DNA of 64,000 nucleotides from assembly GCA_965220775.1 (NCBI GenBank), contig OZ244845.1, forward strand, positions 1,550,001-1,614,000, given 5' to 3'. The notes beneath the pieces are model-generated. The model ran no database searches, had not been told where the DNA came from, and worked only from the letters and a program-made list of their open reading frames with translations. Below, in pieces: positions 43,757 through 53,235 of the stretch (positions are counted from its first letter, which is position 1; each line of letters starts with the position of its first letter). This DNA is from G963664835 sp965220775 (GTDB lineage Bacteria; Chloroflexota; UBA6077; FW602-bin22; JBCLEL01). A program made the translations under genes and the position numbers.

Positions 43757-45236
43757 GTCCTGCCTTTAATCGAGGGACGGGATGAGTTCGATTACGCCCC
43801 TCGCTGTTTTTTGCGGGATATAGTGTAGCAGCGACGCCGAGCCAGATTGCCAACTGGATATTCAATCCTTGTACGTAGAGATTGTCGAAGACGCTATGAA
43901 CCGAAACCGCTACCACGGTGGCCAGAACGCCGGCCTTCAAGAATATCCAACGATCCGTAGGATCGGATCGTACCGCCAGTACACAAAGTGTTATCCAGGA
44001 AACAACCGTCGCCAAATAGAAGAACAACCCGATCATTCCAGTTTCCGCCAACATATGCAGGTACATGTTGTGGGCGTGCCCGAGGGGATCCGTCCACCAA
44101 GGCAAGATCGCATAGTGCTCGTATTCGATGACGTACGATCCGGGTCCAAGTCCCAGAAAGGGGCTGTCTAGGAACATTCGCCGGGCGGCATCCCAGTGGG
44201 CCATTCGCTCAACTATCGACCAGTTCTGGGCAGTCGGTACGACATCAGCCGGGTCGAACCAGCGAAAATAGGCAAGCGCAGGTTGCAGTCGTTGCGACAG
44301 ATACTCGGGAATCAAACCAAGCGCGGCAGTAAGGCCGACCACGCCACCCACCCCAAGTCCCAAGCGAACCACATTTCCGAATCTACGCTGGAGAACGATA
44401 ACAGCAATGCCGGTTCCCACGGCGACCCCCAACCAAGCGCCCCGACTCATGCTAAGCACTAGTCCGATCCCGGCAGCACCGCTCGCCAACACTACAAATA
44501 GCTCTGACATCGTGGGCTTGGCTGAGCCAGAGATCCACCGACCAATCTGGCCGGCGCTCCAGAAGGCCAATGGCAAGCCGGCGACTACGAGGTAGCCGGC
44601 GTAGGGGTTCGGCTGGCCAAACGTTCCATAAGCGCGCAAGAACGAGCCGATGACAAAGCTGGGCGGTCCGACCTGGAACACAAACTGGTACAGCCCCAAC
44701 GCAACTTCAACCGATATCACTAACGACTGCACTATCAGGAGAGTCCGCAAGGGCCGACCGCGGTCGAGAATAGATCGCGCAACTATCAATGCGACCACTA
44801 CCTCTAGCCAGCGCGCAACTTCCTTGGCTGCGAGATCCGTGGAGGCAGCCTGACTGGCTGAAGACAGCATCACCGCGATGAGGATAGACGGCCCGATGGC
44901 GATCATTGGCACTACCAGACGTCGTGCTCGATCAGCGACTGCCCGGACAGTCAACACCGCGATGGTTAGAATCAAGACGAGTTCGGCCGGCGAAACCCCG
45001 CTAACTCCACCCATCCTCGCAGCGACCAGTCCGAATGGTAGTAGTAAGACCGTGAGCGCTAGGCCTATGGTGGGGCTGCGCAAGACCAATAACGCGACGA
45101 TGACCGCCCCGGTGACGCCGGCAGCAACCCAGATTGGAGTCAACAACAACGCGCCCGTCGCTATGCTGGCGACAATCGCCGCCACCACGTCGAGCCGGCG
45201 AATACTCCGGCTCCCCGCGAAGCTATCTATCCTCAT
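43746..45236 (-). CDS. O-antigen ligase/polymerase-like membrane protein (first)
   Basis: This 496-residue protein has about 12 transmembrane segments and the O-antigen ligase family loop GLGPGSYVIEYEHYAILPWWTDPLGHAHNMYLHMLAETGMIGLFFYL, which holds the conserved His. It joins or polymerises repeat units outside the membrane. The gene overlaps the upstream epimerase stop by 14 bases and the downstream flippase-like gene by 11, so the three are translationally coupled. Confidence 0.88.
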   Translation of the reverse strand: MRIDSFAGSRSIRRLDVVAAIVASIATGALLLTPIWVAAGVTGAVIVALLVLRSPTIGLALTVLLLPFGLVAARMGGVSGVSPAELVLILTIAVLTVRAVADRARRLVVPMIAIGPSILIAVMLSSASQAASTDLAAKEVARWLEVVVALIVARSILDRGRPLRTLLIVQSLVISVEVALGLYQFVFQVGPPSFVIGSFLRAYGTFGQPNPYAGYLVVAGLPLAFWSAGQIGRWISGSAKPTMSELFVVLASGAAGIGLVLSMSRGAWLGVAVGTGIAVIVLQRRFGNVVRLGLGVGGVVGLTAALGLIPEYLSQRLQPALAYFRWFDPADVVPTAQNWSIVERMAHWDAARRMFLDSPFLGLGPGSYVIEYEHYAILPWWTDPLGHAHNMYLHMLAETGMIGLFFYLATVVSWITLCVLAVRSDPTDRWIFLKAGVLATVVAVSVHSVFDNLYVQGLNIQLAIWLGVAATLYPAKNSEGRNRTHPVPRLKAGLEH

Positions 45237-46170
45237 CGGACATCAGCGCCCGGAACCATTCGATTGTATTGCGCAATCCTTCTTCTACATCCACGACCGG
45301 CTGCCAACCTAGCTCCGATTTTGCTCGCGTGATGTCTGGCCGTCGCCGCCGGGGGTCGTCTTCAAATTTGGGGTCAACGTGCACAATTGGTGATTTCGAT
45401 CCGGACAATCGCTTGATAAGCGAAGCGTATTCGATGACCTCAAGCTCATCTGTGCTACCCAGATTGTAGATTCGTCCCCTGGTGCCCTCGGTGAACATCG
45501 CCTTGAGTAATCCTTCAACCAAGTCGCTCACATAACAGATGCTGCGCGTATGTTCTCCGGTGCCGTAGATAGTTATTGGATCGCCCCCAATGCTCTGTTT
45601 TACGAAGTTAGGCACTAGTCGACCGTCGTCCGGATCGGAGTTGGGTCCGTAGCAGTTGAATATTCTGACGATTCGCGCGTCAACCCCATTAGACCTTTCG
45701 AATATCGTTGTAAGTGTCTCGGCAAAGCGCTTACCTTCCTCGTAGCAACTTCGCATTCCAACCGGATTCGCGTTGCCCCAATATTCTTCGCTTTGAGGGT
45801 GCTCTAAGGGGTCGCCGTAAACCTCAGAGGTCGAGGCGAGCAGAAACTTGGCTCGGTACTTCTCCGCCAGAACCAATGCGTTGTAAGTTCCAATTGAATT
45901 GGCCAGAGCAGTTTCAAGAGGATGCGCCACATATCCCGACGGACTGGCGGGGCTTGCCAGATGAAAAATAGCGTCCACGTACAGGTCGAAAGGCTCGGTC
46001 ACGTCGGCCTCGACCAAGCGAAACGAGGCATCCCCAGTCAGGTCCGGCAGGTTACGCTTATTGCCGGTCAGAAAATTGTCGAGGATGATAACTTCGTGAC
46101 CGTGCTCCAATAGACGAGCGCAAAGATGGGAGCCTATGAATCCGGCGCCCCCGGTGACTAGGATCTTCAA
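45223..46170 (-). CDS. NAD-dependent epimerase, UDP-glucuronate decarboxylase-like
   Basis: This 315-residue extended SDR has the Rossmann motif VTGGAGFIGSHLC, FHLASPASPSGYVAHPLETALANSIGTYNALVLA, STSEVYGDP, the catalytic Y-x3-K in SCYEEGKRFAE, RIFNCYGPN and DDGRLVPNFVKQ. This pattern matches UXS enzymes that make UDP-xylose from UDP-glucuronate. TTG at 46170 with GAGGATTCAAT before it overlaps the stop of the second ligase gene. It would supply an activated sugar to the GT4 transferases. Confidence 0.88.
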   Translation of the reverse strand: MKILVTGGAGFIGSHLCARLLEHGHEVIILDNFLTGNKRNLPDLTGDASFRLVEADVTEPFDLYVDAIFHLASPASPSGYVAHPLETALANSIGTYNALVLAEKYRAKFLLASTSEVYGDPLEHPQSEEYWGNANPVGMRSCYEEGKRFAETLTTIFERSNGVDARIVRIFNCYGPNSDPDDGRLVPNFVKQSIGGDPITIYGTGEHTRSICYVSDLVEGLLKAMFTEGTRGRIYNLGSTDELEVIEYASLIKRLSGSKSPIVHVDPKFEDDPRRRRPDITRAKSELGWQPVVDVEEGLRNTIEWFRALMSDEDR

Positions 46171-47501
46171 ATTGAATCCTCGTTCGCTGGCCGGCCCAAT
46201 ATAGCAGACATTAGCCAGGTCCACAGTGCCAGATCGATCAAGAAATACGAATTGTCGATAAGACCATGACTAACAGAGTACAAACCGGTCGCGGCTATGC
46301 CGGCTGCGTAAGTACGACCATCGCCGGACGCGAAATTTAGGCGCGGCGCAAGATATCGAACCCAGCCGGCGATGAGCATTGCCAAGCTCGCGAGGCCCAA
46401 CAGACCGGCGCTCAACCAGAAATCCAATACCAGGTTGTGCGGGTGGGAGAGATTAGGCTCCCGCCAAGCCTCCGGCAATCTGTACGTCTCATCGTAGTGA
46501 TGGATGAAGTTGTCGGGTCCAACGCCGATGATTGGATGGTCCAATGCCATAGCGACCGATGACTGCCAGAGAGAGACTCGCAATCCCGTCGTTCCCTCCG
46601 CCAACGAGAAATGACTGGAAATTCGCTGGCCCGGGCCGGCCATCAACAACACCGTGACCAGGACCAGAGCTCCTGCAAGCAAGGCGATTGCTATTTTCTG
46701 ACTAGCCGATAACCAGAGTACCGCAAACACAGCGATGATGGTTGCTACCCAGCCGCCTAGGGAAAAGGTCAACGCCATAGAAACAATCATCAGCACGACG
46801 CCAACCCAAGTGGCCGCTGATCGCCGGGCGACAAGGGCCAATGCTAAAGCGATGGGAATGGCTCGACCGAGGATTAGGGCCAAATTATTGGGAGAACCGT
46901 AGAAAACCCGTATGCGGCGAACATCATCGGCCGTAATGATGTTGATATTTAGTAGATAGTGGATCAACCCGAAGACCGAGACAACGACACCACCGATAAC
47001 CAGGGACCATAACAAGACCCGAACGTGACCAGGCGATCTGATCGACACACGGGCAATTGCGTATATACCTAGCGGCTCAACGACCGTCCACCGCCATGCT
47101 CGTAACGCCGTGTCGGACGATTCCACGGCAAGAAACGACAGGATTGAGCCCACGAGCAGAAGTACGCCCGCCCCATCGAGCATATTCGGTTTGTACTTGA
47201 CTAGCTGCGTTCGTTGGAGGGCCAGTTTGAGTCCGCTACCCAATATGACCGACAGCATCGAAAGTTCGGCAAGCTGTATCTGGAAACTTCCAATCTCAAT
47301 CGGTACGGTCGCGAAGGGAAGAAGAACCAATAGTGACGCCAAGCCGGCGACTGGATGGACAAGAGCTCCAATTAACAGTAACGGAGCGGCCATTGCCCCG
47401 AACGGCGCCGGCAGGAACGAAACCCCGAGCGCGACGCCAGCAACCGGCCAGCCAACCAGTGCTCTTTCTGATCGCAGACTAGGGATCAGGGAATTTAACA
47501 T
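46167..47501 (-). CDS. O-antigen ligase/polymerase-like membrane protein (second)
   Basis: This 444-residue multi-spanning protein has GVGPDNFIHHYDETYRLPEAWREPNLSHPHNLVLDFWLSAGLLGLASL, the same His-containing ligase loop as its neighbour at 43746. Two such proteins in one cluster may divide polymerisation and ligation between them. The ATG at 47501 has no strong ribosome site. Confidence 0.86.
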   Translation of the reverse strand: MLNSLIPSLRSERALVGWPVAGVALGVSFLPAPFGAMAAPLLLIGALVHPVAGLASLLVLLPFATVPIEIGSFQIQLAELSMLSVILGSGLKLALQRTQLVKYKPNMLDGAGVLLLVGSILSFLAVESSDTALRAWRWTVVEPLGIYAIARVSIRSPGHVRVLLWSLVIGGVVVSVFGLIHYLLNINIITADDVRRIRVFYGSPNNLALILGRAIPIALALALVARRSAATWVGVVLMIVSMALTFSLGGWVATIIAVFAVLWLSASQKIAIALLAGALVLVTVLLMAGPGQRISSHFSLAEGTTGLRVSLWQSSVAMALDHPIIGVGPDNFIHHYDETYRLPEAWREPNLSHPHNLVLDFWLSAGLLGLASLAMLIAGWVRYLAPRLNFASGDGRTYAAGIAATGLYSVSHGLIDNSYFLIDLALWTWLMSAILGRPANEDSI

Positions 47502-47563
47502 GTGCGAGTAAGCTTGAGTAACGCAGCGCTTGGGTCCGGCTGCCCACCAATCGATGCCAACAA

Positions 47564-49285
47564 CTAGCGATTAACTCCGCCGAACCGACCGACCAGCACT
47601 CCGGCAGCAAATATGATTATGCCGGCCAGCAATCCTATGACTGGAGGCTCGTATCCGAACAAATTCTGGGCAGGAAGGAGCATAATACTGAATCCCGCCA
47701 GTGAAACGGGCCGACCATTGTCTGCCACCGACAACCTGAGTACGTGCATACCTGGCGCCAGTCCAATAGCCGCACGAATCTCCAAGACCTCCGGCTGTGA
47801 GGACCCGCCGAGGTCGATTAAGGATCGGCCTTCGCGGTCGTGGGGCAATAGGTTTGCCTCCTGGCCATCAATCGTGGCGTACACTCGGCCTGCGCCCGGT
47901 TCGCCAATCGCCCGCACGATAATACCGCCTCCTCGGAAGGTGAACGTTGCCGACTCGCCGGCTTTATCGCTGACCATGACTCGCTGCCCCTCGACAATGC
48001 GACTCGGCCTATTGCTCCAGCCCGCCGAATAACTGACCGCCGGGCTGTTGGCTCCATATTCTCCCGGACCAGCGTCTTGAAGCGAATTGGCCGACTCGCT
48101 TATCTGGTTGTACAGAGGACGGGGGGTAAAGCCAACGTCAACCGCGCGAAAATAATATTCGGCCCTATCCGGCAGTATGGTGCCGGCCTGACGAAAATAC
48201 CAGATGGCAAACACTCCAGCCCAAGGCCATTGCTCACGAGCCGTCTCGATCGCCCTAACTGTATATTCAGCCTGCTGTACTTCGTCCACCCGCGCCCAGA
48301 GCAGCCTTTCCGTTGGAAAATCTGCCGGTGCAGCATTCCAGCCAAACTCGTTGAACCAGATTGGTTTTTCGTGGTCGCCGTACTTCTCCATAATCTGTCG
48401 CAATAGCAGCACTCGCTGGAAGTTCAAGCGTCCAGGGTCAGGTGGATCTTCAGGTGGAAAGGCAAATCCGTAAGCGTTGGCGAAGAGTATGTCGAAGTAT
48501 TCATGACCGCCAAGTTGGTACACTTCGTCGAGAAAAGCGGTGTCGGACATGGCGCGGCTAGACATCTCCAGCGTTTGCGCCAGCGGCGCACTGAGGATAA
48601 CAATGTTCTCGTCAGCTTCCCGTGCCCTCTGCGAAGCTAGGCGAAGGAGTTCAACGTAGTCGGCTGGATCAGGAGATCGCTCTCCCCATTCGGGGTATAT
48701 ATTCGGCTCATTCCATATCTGTAGATAGCCTATTTTCCCTTTGTAACGAGTCACGAAATCATAAACAAACTCAGCGTAAGTCTCGAAGTCGTCCGGCGGG
48801 GCCTCCGGACGGCGATTATCTTGGCGCGTCCAGCTAGGTGGCCGATCCAAGCGAGCGATAATTTCAATGCCGTGCTCGTGGGCCCTCTCGACGATATAGT
48901 CGAATTTTTCCCACGTGCTCCTGTTCAGACGGGTATCCCAATAGCCATCAGGTCCCGGGCTGAGTTGAATTTCCTCCCATGGAAAGTGCTGCTTCATCCA
49001 TTTGATATTGGCCGCCTTTGCCATTTGTATCGTTTTATCGATCTTCCACTTCTCCACTTCCATGTGAAGGAAGAAGTTCGCACCAAAGGGATTGACATCG
49101 GTAAAAGGGATCGTACGCAACTCTTGCACGCTTATCGGAGCGCTGGGGCTGAGTTGATCCATACCGAACTCACCGGCCGCCAAAAAGACCGACGCCAGAA
49201 TGATCAATCCGCCTATTAATCGAAGCAGTCGTGTGATCGGCAAAACGATGTTCCGTGAAAACTGGATTTGGCTTGAGTATAGCAC
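47564..49285 (-). CDS. Membrane-anchored clan-A glycoside hydrolase-like protein
   Basis: This 573-residue protein has an N-terminal transmembrane helix (about 20-38), a TIM-barrel glycosidase domain with the acid/base site LQIWNEPNIY and the nucleophile site IWFNEFGWN, a beta-sandwich-like region (about 400-525) with VLEIRAAIGLAPGMHVLRLS, and a C-terminal helix (about 550-567). Similar glycosidases near polysaccharide clusters trim or release polymer. The start is uncertain: GTG at 49285 or TTG at 49243. Confidence 0.8.
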   Translation of the reverse strand: MLYSSQIQFSRNIVLPITRLLRLIGGLIILASVFLAAGEFGMDQLSPSAPISVQELRTIPFTDVNPFGANFFLHMEVEKWKIDKTIQMAKAANIKWMKQHFPWEEIQLSPGPDGYWDTRLNRSTWEKFDYIVERAHEHGIEIIARLDRPPSWTRQDNRRPEAPPDDFETYAEFVYDFVTRYKGKIGYLQIWNEPNIYPEWGERSPDPADYVELLRLASQRAREADENIVILSAPLAQTLEMSSRAMSDTAFLDEVYQLGGHEYFDILFANAYGFAFPPEDPPDPGRLNFQRVLLLRQIMEKYGDHEKPIWFNEFGWNAAPADFPTERLLWARVDEVQQAEYTVRAIETAREQWPWAGVFAIWYFRQAGTILPDRAEYYFRAVDVGFTPRPLYNQISESANSLQDAGPGEYGANSPAVSYSAGWSNRPSRIVEGQRVMVSDKAGESATFTFRGGGIIVRAIGEPGAGRVYATIDGQEANLLPHDREGRSLIDLGGSSQPEVLEIRAAIGLAPGMHVLRLSVADNGRPVSLAGFSIMLLPAQNLFGYEPPVIGLLAGIIIFAAGVLVGRFGGVNR

Positions 49286-49797
49286 TGCGAAACTTAGGGT
49301 CGAATTGACTTCGTCTGCACTGCTCCGGAACTACCGGACAAGTCGTAGACGTCTCCAGGTGTGAGGTGCGTATTCCAGGACTACGGAATTAGGCTTGAAT
49401 TCTCCTGCGTTGGTTCGTGAGGAGAATATGTCTCCGGATATCGAACTAGGCGGCAGATGATATGAGCGATCTAGTCGCTGAACGCACATGCCGACAAGAC
49501 CACACCCGCCTCTGGAATCCCATCCGCAGCACGAGTCCCTTCGCACAGACCTCCCTTGACTAGACCGGGTTCGTTGATTCACGCTACAATTCCAGCGCCA
49601 ACTCGAGAGTTCCGAACGCCGTTCTTTTTGGCCCATAAGCGTGAACGAAACCGACAATCTTTTTCGGCATACTGGTCGGTTGGCTAAGAGCCGTCAGGTG
49701 CGCCATGACGGTCCCAATTTCCCAGCGCTGCAACGGCCGGCCCCTTGGGTCGGTAGCTTGTTGAGAGTGAGTGCTTTGATGGGGGTGGACAAGAATC
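49286..49797. other. Intergenic region upstream of GPP34 gene
   Basis: No gene was seen. It contains an inverted repeat ATTCTCCT..AGGAGAAT (49399-49406 and 49420-49427, 13-base loop) that could be an operator or a weak hairpin. No clear promoter pair was found. Confidence 0.35.
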
Positions 49798-50448
49798 ATG
49801 CTGAGATTCGTTGAGGAAATCATCCTTCTCCTGCTCCACGACGAGGACGGTAGGTTTGTACATGTGCCCAGATGGTCGGTGGAATATGCCATCGCCGGCG
49901 GCGTGCTGATGGATTTGGCGATGGAGAACCGCATCGACACCGACCTGGAGAGTCTGATTCTGGTCGACGCCGCGCCCGTCGGCGACAGTCTGCTTGACCC
50001 TACTTTGGCCGAGATCGAGGCTGGAGAGCAGCACGACGCTCGTTACTGGGTGGAACACACCGCGCGGCGAGCCTATGCGATCCGCGAAGAGGCGCTCTCT
50101 CGACTGGTTGCCGCCGGCATCCTCGAACGCCAGGACGACCGCTTCCTGTGGGTGTTCCGGTCCAGGCGCTACCCGGTCATCGATGGCAAGGCCGAGCGCG
50201 AGGTGAAGCTGCGGATCATGGGAGTGCTCTTTAGCGACGAGATCCCCTATCCGCGCGACGTGATGATCATCTGCCTTGCCGACGCATGCGGCATCTTCAA
50301 GGAGTTGCTGTCTAGGCGAGAGCTAGTCGACGCGACTGCACGCATCGAGCAGGTGCGCAAGCTGGACCTTATCGGTCAAGCGATGTCTCAGGCGATCCAC
50401 GACATCGAGGTATCGGTGGCCGCCTCGGTGTATGGTCACATGTACTAG
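49798..50448 (+). CDS. GPP34/GOLPH3-family phosphoprotein-like protein
   Basis: This 216-residue protein opens FVEEIILLLLHDEDGRF..WSVEYAIAGGVLMDLAMENRIDTDLESLILVDAAPVGDSLLDPTLAEI, the pattern of the GPP34 (GOLPH3) family. The eukaryotic member binds phosphatidylinositol 4-phosphate and retains glycosyltransferases in the Golgi; bacterial members have no settled function. GGGGGTGG stands 9 bases before the ATG. Its place beside a surface-glycan cluster is suggestive but not proof of a link. Confidence 0.85.
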   Translation: MLRFVEEIILLLLHDEDGRFVHVPRWSVEYAIAGGVLMDLAMENRIDTDLESLILVDAAPVGDSLLDPTLAEIEAGEQHDARYWVEHTARRAYAIREEALSRLVAAGILERQDDRFLWVFRSRRYPVIDGKAEREVKLRIMGVLFSDEIPYPRDVMIICLADACGIFKELLSRRELVDATARIEQVRKLDLIGQAMSQAIHDIEVSVAASVYGHMY

Positions 50449-50595
50449 ATCATTGCTGACTATCGTCTCGTTAATAAGGGGCGGTCGTCCCTCCCCGAAC
50501 CCCTCATCGACGACCTCAGAGCGGCGAATGTGACGATCTTGTCGCGCGGCAAGAATGCCGAACCCTTGTTGGCGTAGGAGGGACGAAAGGCGCTC
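50449..50595. other. Short intergenic before MITE copy B
   Basis: No gene seen. It ends AAGGCGCTC, the left copy of the direct repeat flanking the element. Confidence 0.35.
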
Positions 50596-50875
50596 GTAAG
50601 TGTTCAGATTTAGGCGTGCCTGCTCCGTATGGGCGTCCGCCTAGGCGGATCGCACCAATGAGGGTCTACCACGGGCGAGGACGTCTGATCGGGAAAAACC
50701 AGGAAAGGGTTGCGAGGGCGATCCGCCTCAGGCGGATGCCGGGGGATGTGGGGATGAGGTCGAGCAGCTCGTGGATTTGATATCGATAGGTTGGAAATCA
50801 CCCCTTGACTGCCGACTCGGCCTTTCCAGTTCACGGGCATGGAGGAGAGACATGCACCCAAATCTGAACTGTTAC
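50596..50875 (+). mobile_element. Miniature inverted-repeat element, copy B (280 bp)
   Basis: Same orientation and near-identical sequence to copy A at 4647-4946, but lacking a 20-bp stretch. Left end GTAAGTGTTCAGATTTAGG; reverse complement of the right end GTAACAGTTCAGATTTGGG. The direct repeat AAGGCGCTC lies on both sides (50587-50595 and 50876-50884). It is less worn at its ends than copy A. No transposase gene inside. Confidence 0.88.
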
Positions 50876-50891
50876 AAGGCGCTCGAGTAGG

Positions 50892-50920
50892 TTGACACAT
50901 CTGCGAACAGGTAATAACAT
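50892..50920 (+). promoter_or_regulatory. Sigma70-type promoter of ABC permease operon
   Basis: TTGACA (50892-50897), a 17-bp spacer and TAACAT (50915-50920), 16 bp after the right end of MITE copy B. Confidence 0.6.
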
Positions 50921-50967
50921 CCACGCTGCTGACGGATCACTCAGGGTGAGGAGAGTCCCCTAGCTAT

Positions 50968-51909
50968 ATGGTTGCGACACCAGCGCCGGCTTTGCGACGG
51001 CGTCGTATTCCCAGGAGCGTTATACAGGAGAACCTCTGGGCATACATCTTCATACTTCCCTGGATTCTAGGTTTCGTCCTGATCGAAGCCGGCCCTGTGT
51101 TGGCCTCGTTCGTTCTGAGCTTCACTAACTACGACATCGTTACCCCAGTTCTTCAGTCCGAAATCGTCGGTTTGAAGAACTATAACAAGATGCTCTTCCG
51201 TGACCCTCTGTTCTGGCATAGCCTCAAGGTCACCGCCATCTACTCTGTTGGCAGCGTCATTTTGAGCATTATTTTCGGTGTGATACTCGCGTTGATGCTC
51301 AATCAGAACCTTCGCGGCATCGCTCTATATCGCACCATCTTCTTCACGCCGGCGGTTGTAGCCGGAGTCGCCGTGGCTTATATGTGGACGTGGATACTTC
51401 ACAAGGAAGCCGGCATCGTCAACACCCTGCTGCGGTACATAGGGATCGAAGGACCGAACTGGCTATTCAACTACGAGCTGGCCTTACCTACCTTCATCTT
51501 TATGAACCTCTGGGCCCTCGGCGGCGGTACGGTGATCTATCTGGCGGCTCTACAGGGCGTACCCACCCAGCTATACGAGGCGGCCGAGATCGACGGAGCC
51601 GGATGGGTGGCCAGGACTTGGAACGTCACCATACCGTTGATCTCACCCGCTATCTTCTTCAACCTGATAATGGGAATCATTGGCTCTTTCCAAGTCTTCA
51701 TCAACTCGTTCGTCATTACCGATGGCGGTCCGGCTAACGCCACCTTGTTCTTCGTACTCTACCTGTACGAGCAGGCCTTCCGCAGCCTCAGGATGGGATA
51801 TGCTTCTACTCTGTCCGTGGCGTTGTTCATCGTAATCATGGCTCTTACAGTGCTGGCCTTTACTATGTCGGGCCGGTGGGTCTATTACGAGGGAGAGTTG
51901 AAGAGATAG
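50968..51909 (+). CDS. Carbohydrate ABC transporter permease (MalF/UgpA-like)
   Basis: This 313-residue permease has six predicted helices and the EAA loop near YEAAEIDGAGWVARTWNVTIPLISP that contacts the ATPase. The N-terminus starts RSVIQENLWAYIFILPWILGFVLIEAGPVL, the first helix of MalF/UgpA-type permeases. It forms a pair with the next gene, 1 base apart. No ATP-binding or solute-binding gene is present, so both must be encoded elsewhere. Confidence 0.9.
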   Translation: MVATPAPALRRRRIPRSVIQENLWAYIFILPWILGFVLIEAGPVLASFVLSFTNYDIVTPVLQSEIVGLKNYNKMLFRDPLFWHSLKVTAIYSVGSVILSIIFGVILALMLNQNLRGIALYRTIFFTPAVVAGVAVAYMWTWILHKEAGIVNTLLRYIGIEGPNWLFNYELALPTFIFMNLWALGGGTVIYLAALQGVPTQLYEAAEIDGAGWVARTWNVTIPLISPAIFFNLIMGIIGSFQVFINSFVITDGGPANATLFFVLYLYEQAFRSLRMGYASTLSVALFIVIMALTVLAFTMSGRWVYYEGELKR

Positions 51910-51910
51910 A

Positions 51911-52819
51911 TTGAGTACTGTAGCAGCCAGTCCGTCCGCAGCTGAGGTGGTCGCGGCTTCTAAACGCCGCCACCGTCAACTGAAGATGGTTCGATCTGTG
52001 GCCAGCCACGCCATCGTGATCCTGGGCGGTCTATTTGTTATCCTCCCATTCTATTGGATGGTCACCGCTTCTCTGAAAACCGAGTGGGAGGCGTTCGCGA
52101 TACCGCCAACCTGGATCCCCACCGAGTGGATGTGGGTTAACTACCATAATGCGCTGTTCGCCTACGTTCCCTTCGGACGATACTTCCTAAACACGACGAT
52201 AATCACCGTCGGCGTGCTAGCCGGGAGGCTAATCACCGCCTCGTTAGTGTCGTTCGCATTCGCCCGGATGAGGTTCTTTGGCCGCAACGTGTTGTTCATT
52301 CTGGTGCTAAGCACCCTTATGGTGCCATTCCAGGTGACTATCATCCCACTGTTCATCATCTACAAAGAGATCGGTTGGCTGGACACCTACGCGCCGTTGA
52401 TCGTTCCGGCTTGGTTTGGCGGTGGCGCGTTCTTCATATTCCTTCTGCGGCAGTTCATAATGACGGTAAACCACGAGCTTGACGATGCTGCTCGGATCGA
52501 TGGATGCGGCTGGTTCGGTATCTTCTGGAGAATAATCCTCCCGCTGATCATGCCGGCGCTTGCGGCAGTGGCGATCTTCTCGTTTCTGTGGACGTGGAAC
52601 GACTTCTTCAATCCGCTGATCTTCCTACGCAGCAACGACAAGTTCACTTTGGCGGTTGGCCTGCACTTCTTCGCCAGAACAAACTCGCCGACGACAAGCC
52701 CGGTAGTCACCGAAGTTATGGCAGGTGCGACGATTATCATGGTGCCGCCGCTACTGCTGTTCTTCTTTGCTCAGAAGTACTTTATCCAGGGCGTCGTGTT
52801 CTCAGGACTTAAGGGATAG
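51911..52819 (+). CDS. Carbohydrate ABC transporter permease (MalG/UgpE-like)
   Basis: This 302-residue permease has six helices and the EAA loop ELDDAARIDGCGWFGIFWRIILPLIMPAL. The MalG-type end YFIQGVVFSGLKG is intact. TTG at 51911 comes one base after the preceding stop. It pairs with the MalF-like protein for sugar or glycerol-phosphate import; the substrate is unknown. Confidence 0.9.
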   Translation: MSTVAASPSAAEVVAASKRRHRQLKMVRSVASHAIVILGGLFVILPFYWMVTASLKTEWEAFAIPPTWIPTEWMWVNYHNALFAYVPFGRYFLNTTIITVGVLAGRLITASLVSFAFARMRFFGRNVLFILVLSTLMVPFQVTIIPLFIIYKEIGWLDTYAPLIVPAWFGGGAFFIFLLRQFIMTVNHELDDAARIDGCGWFGIFWRIILPLIMPALAAVAIFSFLWTWNDFFNPLIFLRSNDKFTLAVGLHFFARTNSPTTSPVVTEVMAGATIIMVPPLLLFFFAQKYFIQGVVFSGLKG

Positions 52820-53235
52820 AGCCGAATCAACCAGATCTCGCCCTCCACCCCTCTTTCCCCAAGAGTAGCGGGCAATTGCCTTCATCCTTTGGCGTTTGCC
52901 CGATTTTCTATCTAGCTAGCGCCGCTCACCTCATGTTTGATCATCCAATAGAATCATTGATACGTGAATAGATGGCGCCTGTCACACCGGTACATCCCGT
53001 TATTCCCGCAGGCGGGAATCCAGGGGAGGAGAGATGCTCCTCTTCTCCTTCGGGCGGAGAGGATTGAGGTGAGGGCGAAGCTGTCCCGGCACCGGCACCA
53101 GCCGCCGATGACAAGTGAACACGCCCACCAACCGGTGTCCCCATTCTTTAGACTCTGGTGCGTCGGCGTCGGCGATTCCAGTGATGAAAAGACTATTACC
53201 CTTTGTATTCAAGAAACGTGTGTTAGGAGAACTGT
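52820..53235. repeat. Intergenic with REP-like palindromes
   Basis: No gene. It holds a CGTTATTCCCGCAGGCGGGAATCC unit (52998-53028) and a CTCCTTCGGGCGGAGAGG hairpin (about 53045-53063). These belong to the same dispersed families seen after leuA. Confidence 0.6.

Noticed and set aside
49556..49590. Promoter TTGACT..TACAAT before GPP34
   Set aside because: The spacer is 23 bp, too long for a sigma70 promoter.
50610..50924. 104-codon minus-strand frame across MITE copy B
   Set aside because: Copy A breaks the matching frame, and the peptide bears no transposase motif. Both are element-internal chance frames.
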